From Moorena producens 3L (GTDB lineage Bacteria; Cyanobacteriota; Cyanobacteriia; Cyanobacteriales; Coleofasciculaceae), in the NCBI RefSeq assembly GCF_000211815.1, contig NZ_GL890930.1, forward strand, positions 143,858 through 207,857: a stretch of 64,000 bases of DNA, read 5' to 3'. This document shows, one piece after another, positions 1 to 7,340 of the stretch (its first letter is position 1; each line of letters starts with the position of its first letter). The translations under genes were made by a program, and so were the position numbers. The notes below the pieces were generated by a model. It saw only the letters and a program-made list of their open reading frames with translations, was not told where the DNA came from and searched no databases.

Positions 1-45
1 GTGCGCTTGACCTATTAAGAATTAAATTCGCCACGGGTCGCACCT
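1..45. repeat. Small palindromic dispersed repeat (GGTGCG family), left part at window edge
   Basis: The copy ends in GGGTCGCACC and contains the inner palindrome GAATTAAATTC. Relatives lie at 44706-44750, 46189-46234, 54129-54175, 62656-62699 and 62733-62776, with a diverged copy near 52581-52624. The outer arms GGTGCG/CGCACC are conserved and the inner stem varies. A 15-base tandem repeat (units of CACACCCGGTCACCC) follows at about 75-115. No gene is seen in 1-291. Confidence 0.75.
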
Positions 46-291
46 GAAAAAGCGCTGCATCGCTTTCTTATCCCCCACACCCGGTCACCCCACACCCGGT
101 CACCCCACACCTGAGGTCAAAGTAAAAAACCTACCCTGATGGGGAGATAGGGAGATGGGGAGTCAGAATTACTATAAGAACGGCGATAATTATCCAGAAT
201 TTCTTGATTTAGTAATACTAAAGTAGTGGGCTTTTTTTGCTTGTAACTGATACACTTTAAGCACATCATAACGTGGTTAATCTATCAGCTT

Positions 292-1350
292 ATGGGTTTA
301 TCTAAGGTAACATTAATCGTGACTCAGAGGGAGCGGTTTAGTTTAACAAAGCCTTCCCTAGACAGTATTATTGCTGATTATTCCTCTTATCCTTTTGACC
401 TAATCTATGTAGATGGTAATGCTCCATCCCAAGTGCATGAGTATCTGCAACAGCAGGCAGATAAACACGAATTCATGACTTTGATCCATCGCGGACGCTA
501 TTTGAGATCGAATGTTGCTCGTAACATAGCTCTACCGTTTGTTAAGGATGCGGATTACATTGTTTTTATTGACAATGATGTGATTGTAGAGCCTGGTTGG
601 TTAAAACGTTTGGTTGAGTGTGCTGAACAAGAGCAAGCTGGTATTGTTGCTCCTCTAATTTTACAGGGGCAACCAGGCTCTCCGGATATTGAGGTACATG
701 TTGCTGGGATTAAAACCAAGTTTCACCAAAGAAAGCATGGTAAAAAGTGGTTTGAGCAAAAGCAGTTGCTCTATGGTACTCAATTACGGGATGTTGAGCA
801 GGATTTACATCGTACCCCAGTAGATTCTGTAGAGTTTCATTGTATCCTAGCTCGTCATTCTCTGATCAAGTCTATTGAACTGGATGAAATCTTTGATAGC
901 TTGGCGAGTCATACTGATTTATGTATGCAGGCAACGGACTTAGGCGAGACAATTTTCCTGGAACCTAAATCTAGAATCACTTTCCTCAATCCTCGACAGA
1001 TCACTCGGTTTGACCAGGATGATGTGCCATTTTACGTATTTAAATGGAATGAAGAATCTGTACGAGATGTGTTCAATCGTCAAGTCAAAAAGTGGAATTT
1101 GGGTAAGGATGATCCTTCAATGTGGTCGATTTGGAGGTGGGTGATTGAGAATCGTCAACTCCCGGCTAAGTGGTCAACTCAAGAGGGGAGTTTCGAGAGA
1201 AAGTTATTGGAGTTCTGTCAGCGTCGCTGGTGTCCAAGTTGGCTGCGTACATTGTTAGAATCCTATGTGATTAAGCGCGCATTTCCTGAGACTGGGATTG
1301 CTGACAATTTAGTGGAAAATGTCAGTAATAAACCTTCGGTGACTGTGTAG
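292..1350 (+). CDS. GT2-type glycosyltransferase
   Basis: This is a 352-residue soluble protein with the layout of a GT-A (family 2) glycosyltransferase, which would move a sugar from a nucleotide-sugar donor to an unknown acceptor. A beta-alpha start (VTLIVTQRER, residues 6-15) is followed by SNVARNIAL at about 73-81. The acidic metal/nucleotide motif FIDNDV lies at 92-97, close to the usual DXD position. No membrane segment or signal peptide is visible. The C-terminal 100 residues (WNEESVRDVF onward) are not recognised. The gene stands alone, with repeats on both sides, so the acceptor cannot be inferred. The fold family is fairly sure and the substrate is unknown. Confidence 0.75.
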   Translation: MGLSKVTLIVTQRERFSLTKPSLDSIIADYSSYPFDLIYVDGNAPSQVHEYLQQQADKHEFMTLIHRGRYLRSNVARNIALPFVKDADYIVFIDNDVIVEPGWLKRLVECAEQEQAGIVAPLILQGQPGSPDIEVHVAGIKTKFHQRKHGKKWFEQKQLLYGTQLRDVEQDLHRTPVDSVEFHCILARHSLIKSIELDEIFDSLASHTDLCMQATDLGETIFLEPKSRITFLNPRQITRFDQDDVPFYVFKWNEESVRDVFNRQVKKWNLGKDDPSMWSIWRWVIENRQLPAKWSTQEGSFERKLLEFCQRRWCPSWLRTLLESYVIKRAFPETGIADNLVENVSNKPSVTV

Positions 1351-1359
1351 GTAAAAGGG

Positions 1360-1512
1360 AATAGGGAGTAGGGAGTAGGGAACTTCGGATCAGGGAACAG
1401 GGAACAGGGAGTAGAGATACCCTCTCCCTTAATAAGATGGGGATATGATTACTTTAAACCCCTTTGCCTATTGCCTATTGCCTATTGCCTTTTGCCTATT
1501 GCCTTTTGCCTT
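1360..1512. repeat. Heptanucleotide tandem repeats
   Basis: Directly after the glycosyltransferase stop are runs of GGGAGTA and GGGAACA heptamers. At 1460-1512 there are runs of TTGCCTA/TTGCCTT. They belong to the short tandemly repeated (STRR) type of cyanobacterial repeat and have no coding content. Confidence 0.8.
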
Positions 1513-1607
1513 AATTTGTGGCCAATAGGGTGAGATTCGGTAGAGATTTTATTGATACAGTCTCTACTTTTTTTTGATTACCAAATCTAGATTAGGAATT
1601 ACCTTTA

Positions 1608-1817
1608 ACTGAGCTGTATAACCATTGTGATTCATCCTATGGTGGCCAGTGCCTATCAATCAAATGGCAAGGTTTGGAATCTATCTGATGCACTGCCCAC
1701 CCTACATAAACTACTGAGCTGTATAACCATTATGATTCATCCTATGGTGGCCAGTGCCTAGCAAACCGATGGCAAGGTTTGGAATCTATCTGATGCACTG
1801 CCCACCCTACATAAACT
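1608..1817. repeat. Two tandem copies of a 105-bp repeat with inverted ends
   Basis: The units start at 1608 and 1713 (ACTGAGCTGTATAACCATT) and differ at only a few bases. Each holds a palindromic pair, GGTGGCCAGTGC and GCACTGCCCACC, about 60 bases apart, which looks like a MITE with short terminal inverted repeats. A third, half copy at about 1850-1870 runs into the 3' end of the next gene. Confidence 0.8.
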
Positions 1818-1845
1818 ACATAAACTATTCGCTTAGCGCATATGC

Positions 1846-2802
1846 TTAGCTATGGTGGCCAGTGCCTAGCCGATTCCTAACATCCAAAAACTTCAACTGT
1901 CGATAAAGCATAGAAATCATGGGCAAATCAACTCCTGCTTTCCTTGCCATCCGCAAAGGATTGCCCACAATTGCCTCAACTTCCAAGGGTCTTTTTCCAT
2001 CATAATCCAGTTTCATGCTGGTTAAATAAGATTTCATGTTTTCGGTATGGTCGAGCATTTTTTGGATAAAGTAGTCGCCTAGTATCCGCCCGCAACTCTT
2101 TGCCCCTGCTAGCACTTCCCCCATTATTTGTTCTGCTAAACGCCGCGTATCGGGATTCGCCATGATTTCATCTGTTCTGGCATTTAAAATCACGGAAAGA
2201 CTATTATACGGAATATTCCACACTAACTTTTTCCACCTAGCTAACAGCAAATCTTCGCTCAACTCAATAGGAATCCCTGCGCTTTCAAAATCCCTAGCAA
2301 TTTGGCTCATTTGTTCTGTAATGCCAGTAGCTTGATGGTTAGGAGCATATTGTCCTAGGGTAATGATACCATAGTCGATGTGGTGAATCTGACCCTGCCC
2401 TATTTTATTAGAACAGACAAAACATAACCCACTGATTAGGGTATTTTCTCCTATAAATTTGGAAATTTCTGGTTCAACATTGATGCCGTTTTGTAAGAGC
2501 AACACTACGGTATTTTCATTTATTAATGGCGGCAATAGCTCTGGTAAATGATGATTTTGGGTCGCCTTCAATGCTACTACGATTACATCGCAATTGGGCA
2601 TTTTTTTGACATCGTTGTAGGCATCGACTTCCGGCAGAGTAAAATCACCATCCACTGATTTTACAATTAAACCGTTTTCGGCGACATGGTGGTAGTCGCT
2701 ACGGAGTAAAAAGCTGACTTGATGACCTGCTTTTTGCAGTTTGGCACCGTAGAATCCGCCAATAGCACCGGTGCCGATAATTCCATAGGTTCGATTGGAC
2801 AT
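1846..2802 (-). CDS. 2-dehydropantoate 2-reductase-like protein (ApbA/PanE family)
   Basis: The 318-residue protein starts with a Rossmann NADP-binding motif (GTGAIGGFYGAKL, residues 10-22). It continues with VVALKATQ and LLQNGIN, both typical of ketopantoate reductases, and the C-terminal helical domain carries ARWKKLVWNIPYNSLS. The family reduces 2-dehydropantoate to pantoate with NADPH in the pantothenate/CoA pathway. Cyanobacteria often have several paralogues, so the true substrate is not certain. The last seven codons (LGTGHHS) and the stop lie inside the half copy of the 1608-1817 repeat, so the original C-terminus was replaced by repeat DNA. The catalytic part is unaffected. Confidence 0.75.
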   Translation of the reverse strand: MSNRTYGIIGTGAIGGFYGAKLQKAGHQVSFLLRSDYHHVAENGLIVKSVDGDFTLPEVDAYNDVKKMPNCDVIVVALKATQNHHLPELLPPLINENTVVLLLQNGINVEPEISKFIGENTLISGLCFVCSNKIGQGQIHHIDYGIITLGQYAPNHQATGITEQMSQIARDFESAGIPIELSEDLLLARWKKLVWNIPYNSLSVILNARTDEIMANPDTRRLAEQIMGEVLAGAKSCGRILGDYFIQKMLDHTENMKSYLTSMKLDYDGKRPLEVEAIVGNPLRMARKAGVDLPMISMLYRQLKFLDVRNRLGTGHHS

Positions 2803-2966
2803 TTTGAGAAGATGGGTCTGCTAGGGTGGCAAATTAGTTAGACAAGAAGAGGAGATAGGGAAGATGACTATAAATAAGTAAGCTCTCAAAAAACGATCGC
2901 ATTTTTTTTATACTACCTCTAACTAGATCACAATATCACCAAAACCCAAAAAACTTCCCTACAAAT

Positions 2967-3088
2967 TTGTTACAAAAATTTTCAAAATATGCTACAATAA
3001 AAGATTATTTGTGCTATTATAAAAGAGTGGTTGGTAAAACTTCCACCTCAAGAGCTAGCCCGGGAAACGTACAAATCTACGGGCTAGC
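2967..3088 (+). promoter_or_regulatory. Putative promoter and hairpin leader of the small protein gene
   Basis: An extended -10 (TGCTATTAT, 3012-3020) and an alternative TACAAT (2993-2998) precede a 9-bp perfect inverted repeat, GCTAGCCCG at 3054-3062 and CGGGCTAGC at 3080-3088, with a 17-base loop. The hairpin ends 17 bases before the ribosome binding site at 3106-3110, so it would lie in the 5' leader. There is no U-tract after it, so it is not a simple terminator. The promoter call is weak; the hairpin is clear. Confidence 0.5.
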
Positions 3089-3121
3089 CTTGGGTCCCCT
3101 ATGACAGGAGATACTTTTATT

Positions 3122-3328
3122 ATGACTTATTCTGAGCGCCTTCATCCATGGGTGATCATGCGGCTATTACCCAAGATGCAGCGAGTCGTTGTTGGTCGGT
3201 TCCGCAACCGGTCTGATGCCGACGGTCATTTAAAAGCTCTTAAACGGCTGATGCCGGATGCTAAATTTGTGATTGTTTTTGATGTCGGTAATCCGATAGA
3301 TGAGGAATCGTTGGATGAGGAATCCTAG
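3122..3328 (+). CDS. Small conserved cyanobacterial-type protein, unknown function
   Basis: The 68-residue protein starts at the ATG at 3122, because AGGAG (3106-3110) sits 11 bases before it; an in-frame ATG at 3101 lies upstream of that site. The protein is basic in its first half (RLLPKMQRVVVGRFRNR), which reads as a strand and helix with possible nucleic-acid contact. It ends in an acidic tail (DEESLDEES). The alternation of VVVGRF and KFVIVFDV suggests a compact alpha/beta or SPOR-like fold, but I do not recognise the family. The hairpin leader suggests post-transcriptional control. No partner gene is adjacent. Confidence 0.65.
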   Translation: MTYSERLHPWVIMRLLPKMQRVVVGRFRNRSDADGHLKALKRLMPDAKFVIVFDVGNPIDEESLDEES

Positions 3329-3354
3329 GGTTGTAATTTGGTAAGCGATCGCAC

Positions 3355-3648
3355 AGGGAGCAGGGAGCAGGGAGCAGGGAGCAGGGAAGAGTTAAGAGGA
3401 AATAGGTCAAAAATCCTGTGTACCTCATAGCCATAAGAAAGGCTATAGTTGAACAATTCAGCTAATCAGCTATCAGCTTAAGCGCTACGCGCACGCGTGC
3501 GCGTTCAGCTATCAGCCAATTCTAGAAAATCTCGAACTATTAAATTCTCCCATTTCAGATTTATTTTAAGCATTAGGCTGACCGCTGACAGCTGACGGCT
3601 GAATGCTTACTCCCTACTCCCTACTCCCTACTCCCTACTCCCTACTCC
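3355..3648. repeat. Intergenic repeats: GGGAGCA heptamers, TCAGCTA heptamers, CTCCCTA heptamers
   Basis: This stretch has no gene. It holds four GGGAGCA units (3355-3386), a GC-rich palindrome around GCGCACGCGTGCGC at about 3488-3501, TCAGC-type heptamers, and six CTCCCTA units up to the stop of the next gene. Confidence 0.75.
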
Positions 3649-4626
3649 CTAATCTTCCAACGTTATTACAACTTTACCTCGGGCGTGTCCTTGTTCAAGA
3701 TATCTGATAGCTTCAGGCACTTTACTTAAGCTGTATCTTCTATCGATAACAGCTGCTATTTTGCCGGTTTCAAGAAGCTCCTTGATAAACACTAAATCCT
3801 TCTGGTTTGGTTCCATAAACAGGGACACAATTTTCTTACTCCCGGTCATGTAAATCCATGGTCCTAGGAACATAAGTTGGAAAAGTTGTGCCATGGAACC
3901 TCCGACAAAGACATAAATTCCGTTGGGAGTTAATATATTCTTGTAATCCAAAATGGAACGATAGGCTGCAGCATCAAGAATCAGGTCATAATGCTGACCA
4001 TTTTTGGTGAAATCTTCTTGAGTGTAATCAATAACATGGTCTGCACCAATGGAGCGCACCATGTCTAAATTCCTGGTGCTGCACACCCCAGTCACTTCGG
4101 CTCCGAAGGATTGGGCAATCTGGACGGCAAAGGTACCGACACCACCAGAGGCACCATTAATCAAAACCTTTTGGCCTGGCTGAATCTGTCCTTGGTCCCG
4201 AAGACCTTGCAGGGCGGTGAGTGCGGCTGCGGGTACTGCTGCCACTTCCTCGAAGGTGATATTGGTGGGTTTCAAGACTAATGCACTTTCCCTAGCACAT
4301 ACATACTCGGCAAAACCCCCGAAACCACACTCGGATAGGTCCCCGAATACTTCATCACCTGGCTTAAACTGCTCTACGTTTTTGCCAACGGCTTCAACTC
4401 GCCCTGCTATGTCTGCTCCCAATATCTGGTTTTTTGGTTTTAGAAGCCCAAAGCCCATGATGCGGATCAAGAAGGGTTTTCCTCTTAGTAAATGCCAGTC
4501 ACCTGCATTGGCGGATGCGCTATTAATTTTTACTAATACTTCATCCTCCTTAGGGATGGGTTTTTCTATCTCTTTGAGCTTCAGAACATCGGGTGATCCG
4601 TATTGTGTGTATAGAATTGCTTTCAT
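3649..4626 (-). CDS. NAD(P)-dependent quinone oxidoreductase-type alcohol dehydrogenase (MDR superfamily)
   Basis: The 325-residue protein is a zinc-independent medium-chain reductase. It has the GroES-like N-terminal domain (SASANAGDWHLLRGKP, DIAGRVEAVG) and the Rossmann motif NGASGGVGTFAVQIAQ in the middle. The C-terminus VPEAIRYLEQGHARGKVVI is typical of quinone/enone reductases of the QOR and YhfP/MecR type. These use NADPH to reduce quinones or alpha,beta-unsaturated carbonyls in the cytoplasm. The structural zinc cysteines are absent, as expected. The stop codon abuts the CTCCCTA repeats. The physiological substrate is unknown, and there is no operon partner. Confidence 0.85.
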   Translation of the reverse strand: MKAILYTQYGSPDVLKLKEIEKPIPKEDEVLVKINSASANAGDWHLLRGKPFLIRIMGFGLLKPKNQILGADIAGRVEAVGKNVEQFKPGDEVFGDLSECGFGGFAEYVCARESALVLKPTNITFEEVAAVPAAALTALQGLRDQGQIQPGQKVLINGASGGVGTFAVQIAQSFGAEVTGVCSTRNLDMVRSIGADHVIDYTQEDFTKNGQHYDLILDAAAYRSILDYKNILTPNGIYVFVGGSMAQLFQLMFLGPWIYMTGSKKIVSLFMEPNQKDLVFIKELLETGKIAAVIDRRYSLSKVPEAIRYLEQGHARGKVVITLED

Positions 4627-4737
4627 AAGTATACTACTAATCTTATTATTATTTATAGCGTTTTTTATAGTAAGCTAAGCTGTTCGGCATTTAAATTGGT
4701 ATAATAAAAATTAATAAATAACCCAATAATAGGAAAT

Positions 4738-5871
4738 ATGCCAGCAAAAAATTATCTGACAGCAAAAAACAATACTTCAAAAAGCCTTAAAAATAGAAGA
4801 AAATGGAAATATTAGAGAACGTATTTTAATTTTGCTGTTGTTGAATAGTGGAAAAACACAGTTAGAAATTGCTGAAGTTTTGGGTTGTTCAAAGAACACA
4901 GTCTGTTATTGGTGTGTCCACGGAGATCCAGATGACTTAGAGAGTCTTAAAGATAAAAGAATGAAAGGCAATCACCAAAAAGCAACAAAACAATATATAG
5001 AAGTATTATTAGAATTAGTCGAAAAAGAACCCGAAGAATTAGGATATGAATTTGGTCGATGGACAGCTCAAAAATTAGCCGTTCATTTAGAAGATACAAC
5101 AGGCATCAAGTTAAGTGGGTCTCAAGTTCGTAGGATACTAGTCAAGAAAAAATATGTTTACCTTTGGTCAAAGTATAGCTTAGATTCTAAAAAAGACCCT
5201 AAAAAAAGGGAAGCATTTAAAAAGAAACTAGATGAGTATTTAAAAATAGAAAAAGAAAGCCCAGAGCGTCTTCAGGTATGGTTTTGGGATGAAAGCGGAT
5301 TTAGTTTGAGAGTCATCAGAAGAAAAAACTGGTGTAAAAGAGGAAAGCGAAAAAAAGTTAGAGGAGACCGTTCGCGCAGCGTCGGGCTTTGCCCGAAAGG
5401 CAAGGGAGAGTTAATGTGATGGGAGCTTTGCGATATTCAGAGAAAAAAAGATTTGTAGATTTCCTCAAAAAAAGCAATAGTCAAACTTTTTATGAAGTTT
5501 TAAAAACCTTTTATAAAGAGCTAGAAAATGAATGGATGGAAGCGGGTAATCAACTAGAAGACTTTGCTAATAAAGGACCGAAAATCGTCATTATTTTAGA
5601 CAATGCTAGTTTTCACAAAAAAGCCGAATATATTCATAAAATAGAAGAAGATATGCCGAATATTTATTTAGAATATCTTCCCGAGTATAGTCCTGATTAT
5701 AACTTAATTGAATTGGTTTGGCATTCAGCAAAAGAATATATTGCCAATCGAGTTTTCAAATCAATTGAAGAATTAGAATGTTTGTTAAATCATCTTTTAA
5801 ATGAAGGAGGGTTAATTATAAAATGGGTACGAAAAATAAAAAACAAAGGCAATGCTGTTATCACAGTTTAA
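4738..5871 (+). pseudogene. IS630-family transposase, frameshifted
   Basis: The coding sequence starts at ATG 4738 (MPAKNYL) but changes frame in an A-run near 4766-4772. It then runs in one frame (ERILILLLLNSGKTQLEIA; helix-turn-helix with CSKNTVCYWCVHGD) up to about 5370. A roughly 32-base hairpin repeat breaks the frame there, and the catalytic half continues from 5389 (VNVMGALRYSEKKRF). The DDE residues are visible as WFWDESGF, ILDNASFHK and LPEYSPDYNLIELVW. Removing 32 bases restores a continuous VRGEQGRVNVMG reading. The first shift could in principle be programmed slippage on A6. The hairpin insertion is a lesion, so this copy should be inactive. Confidence 0.85.
5369..5401. repeat. 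Hairpin repeat (TTCGCG-TAGCGT family) inserted in the transposase gene
   Basis: The insert contains TTCGCGCAGCGT followed by CGGGC-TTT-GCCCG. Relatives at 12343-12395, 15781-15808, 16288-16314, 19606-19633, 23949-24003, 26676-26725 and 46437-46467 share the TTCGCGTAGCGT half but carry different stems. Confidence 0.8.
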
Positions 5872-5886
5872 ATGCGCAACAGCTTA

Positions 5887-6393
5887 TCAGTTATCAGCTA
5901 TCAGCTATCAGCTTTAGCAAAGGGAACAGGAAACAGGGAACAGAATTGTATTTAACAGCTATTCCCTAGAGCAACTCAGAACAAAAATGTTTACGGATAA
6001 GTATTTGTTGACATCCAATGAGTTGAATGTTTTGAATTTGATTTTGTATCGTTGATAGGGAGTAGGGAGTAGGGGGAAGAGTTTGGGGCGGGGGCGCGGG
6101 AAGTGTGGGAAGTGTGGGGAGAAAGAATAGGGAATATTATATAGCGGTTTTTATAGTAATGATATATATATAATATAGCAATTTTCATAGCTATGAGGTA
6201 CACAATTTCTGGATTTTAGGGAACAGGGAACAGGGAACAGGGAACAGAGAAGATGGAAGATGGAATAAGGAATAGGGATGTGCTGCATCAAGAAAGGGAA
6301 TTAAAGTCAAAGAATACTGTATGTACCTCATAACTGCGAAAAACGCTATAATAGAATATAGGATTTTTACCGACTCCCGACTCCCTTTACAAT
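5887..6393. other. Repeat-rich intergenic region upstream of the toxin-antitoxin genes
   Basis: No gene is seen. The region contains TCAGCTA heptamers (5885-5912), GGGAACA/GGGAGTA heptamers and an AT-rich block with ATATATATA at about 6160-6180. The part at about 6110-6180 is nearly repeated at 12140-12220, just before a toxin gene relic, so it was probably once the promoter region of a related locus. Confidence 0.6.
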
Positions 6394-6618
6394 ATGTACA
6401 AGCTCACAATTAATAAAATTGGGAATTCCCTAGGCATAACTCTACCTGAAGAGATCCTACAACAGCTGAATGTTGTTGAAGGAGATACTGTATTTATCAC
6501 ACAAACCGCTGATGGTGTTGAAATCACCACGAAAGATCCTGAGTTTGAAAAGGTAATGGCAGCTTATCAGAAAGTCAGCAAGAGGTATGAAAATGCCTTG
6601 AGGGAGCTGGCTAAGTGA
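6394..6618 (+). CDS. AbrB/MazE-type antitoxin
   Basis: The 74-residue protein has the swapped-hairpin AbrB DNA-binding fold of MazE/PemI-type antitoxins (KLTINKIGNSLGITLPEEILQQL, residues 3-25; then VEGDTVFI). The C-terminal part (EFEKVMAAYQKVSKRYENALREL) is a helix that would bind and neutralise the toxin. The stop TGA overlaps the GTG start of the Doc gene by 4 bases, so the two are translationally coupled, antitoxin first. By family rule the AbrB domain should repress its own operon. No typical operator could be picked out in the repeat-rich upstream DNA. Confidence 0.9.
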   Translation: MYKLTINKIGNSLGITLPEEILQQLNVVEGDTVFITQTADGVEITTKDPEFEKVMAAYQKVSKRYENALRELAK

Positions 6619-6998
6619 GGGAACCGCTGTGGATATCGGAAGCTATAACTAGAGCTATTCATGCTGATCAAATTGCACAACATGGGGGAAGTCCAGGGAT
6701 TCGGGACGAAAATCTGCTATCGGCTAGTTTAGCCAGACCTAGACATCTATTTGTCTATGGTCAACCAACCTTATTTGATTTAGCAGCAGCCTATGGATAT
6801 GGTTTGGCAAAAAACCATCCCTTTATAGATGGCAATAAAAGGGTCGCTTTCGCCGTGATGGCAACTTTCCTTGAAGTAAATGGATATTCTCTAGATGTCC
6901 CAGAAATGGATGTTGTGGTAATGATGGAAAGGTTAGCAACAGACCAAGAAAGCCAAAATGCCATTGCTAAGTGGCTAGAAGCAAATGTCGGTACTTAA
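6615..6998 (+). CDS. doc: Doc-family toxin (Fic/Doc fold)
   Basis: The 127-residue protein has the Doc motif HPFIDGNKR (residues 68-76) and the N-terminal pattern HADQIAQHGGSPGIRDENLLSASLARP of Doc homologues. Phage P1 Doc phosphorylates and inactivates EF-Tu. Other Fic proteins AMPylate, and the conserved K in GNKR fits the Doc kinase branch. The start is GTG in the GTGA overlap with the antitoxin stop. The gene appears intact and is followed by a strong terminator. A deleted copy of this locus lies at 12140-12342. The module is next to a convergent NACHT-HEAT NTPase gene, a neighbourhood typical of defence regions. Confidence 0.9.
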   Translation: MREPLWISEAITRAIHADQIAQHGGSPGIRDENLLSASLARPRHLFVYGQPTLFDLAAAYGYGLAKNHPFIDGNKRVAFAVMATFLEVNGYSLDVPEMDVVVMMERLATDQESQNAIAKWLEANVGT

Positions 6999-7061
6999 TT
7001 TGATGATCCATACTAATCAAATACCGATGCTAGACTGGGTTGAATATAACCTAAAATGACC

Positions 7062-7092
7062 CTCCCAAGGTTTTTGACGTTGGGAGTTTTTT
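7062..7092 (+). terminator. Rho-independent terminator of the AbrB-Doc operon
   Basis: A perfect 7-bp stem, CTCCCAA (7062-7068) and TTGGGAG (7080-7086), with an 11-base loop, is followed by six T residues. It lies 64 bases after the Doc stop. Confidence 0.85.
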
Positions 7093-7195
7093 ACTGTCTG
7101 TTAACCATAACTCTGGTATATATATAGCGTTTCCATTTGAGATGTAAACGAATACAGTCTTTTTTTAGTTTACTAAAAAACTCTGGATATCTTGC

Positions 7196-7340
7196 CCCTC
7201 TTGCCTCTTGCCTCTTGCCTCTTGCCTTTTTCGACCATCGATGAATTTACAACTCGTTTGAAAACCTTCTACAGCGTTTTTCATAACTATTAGGTACACA
7301 GGATTTTTTCACTCTTGCCTCTTGCCTCTTGCCTCTTGCC
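7196..7340. repeat. CTTGCCT heptamer runs around the NACHT gene 3' end
   Basis: CTTGCCT units occur at 7196-7230 and again at 7313-7341. The second run is coding on the minus strand and gives the NACHT protein its last residues (RQEARGKRQE). The bases between hold no gene. Confidence 0.75.

Larger units (their letters stand above)
4678..5884 (+). mobile_element. IS630-family insertion sequence, degenerate
   Basis: The ends form inverted repeats: AGCTGTTCGGCATTTAAATT from 4678 pairs with the complement of TTTAAATGCGCAACAGCT ending at 5884. They are flanked by TA at 4676-4677 and 5885-5886, the expected IS630/Tc1-mariner target duplication. The element is about 1.2 kb and holds one interrupted transposase gene. 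Single ends resembling this repeat also occur near 17168-17182 and 27101-27119. Confidence 0.85.
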
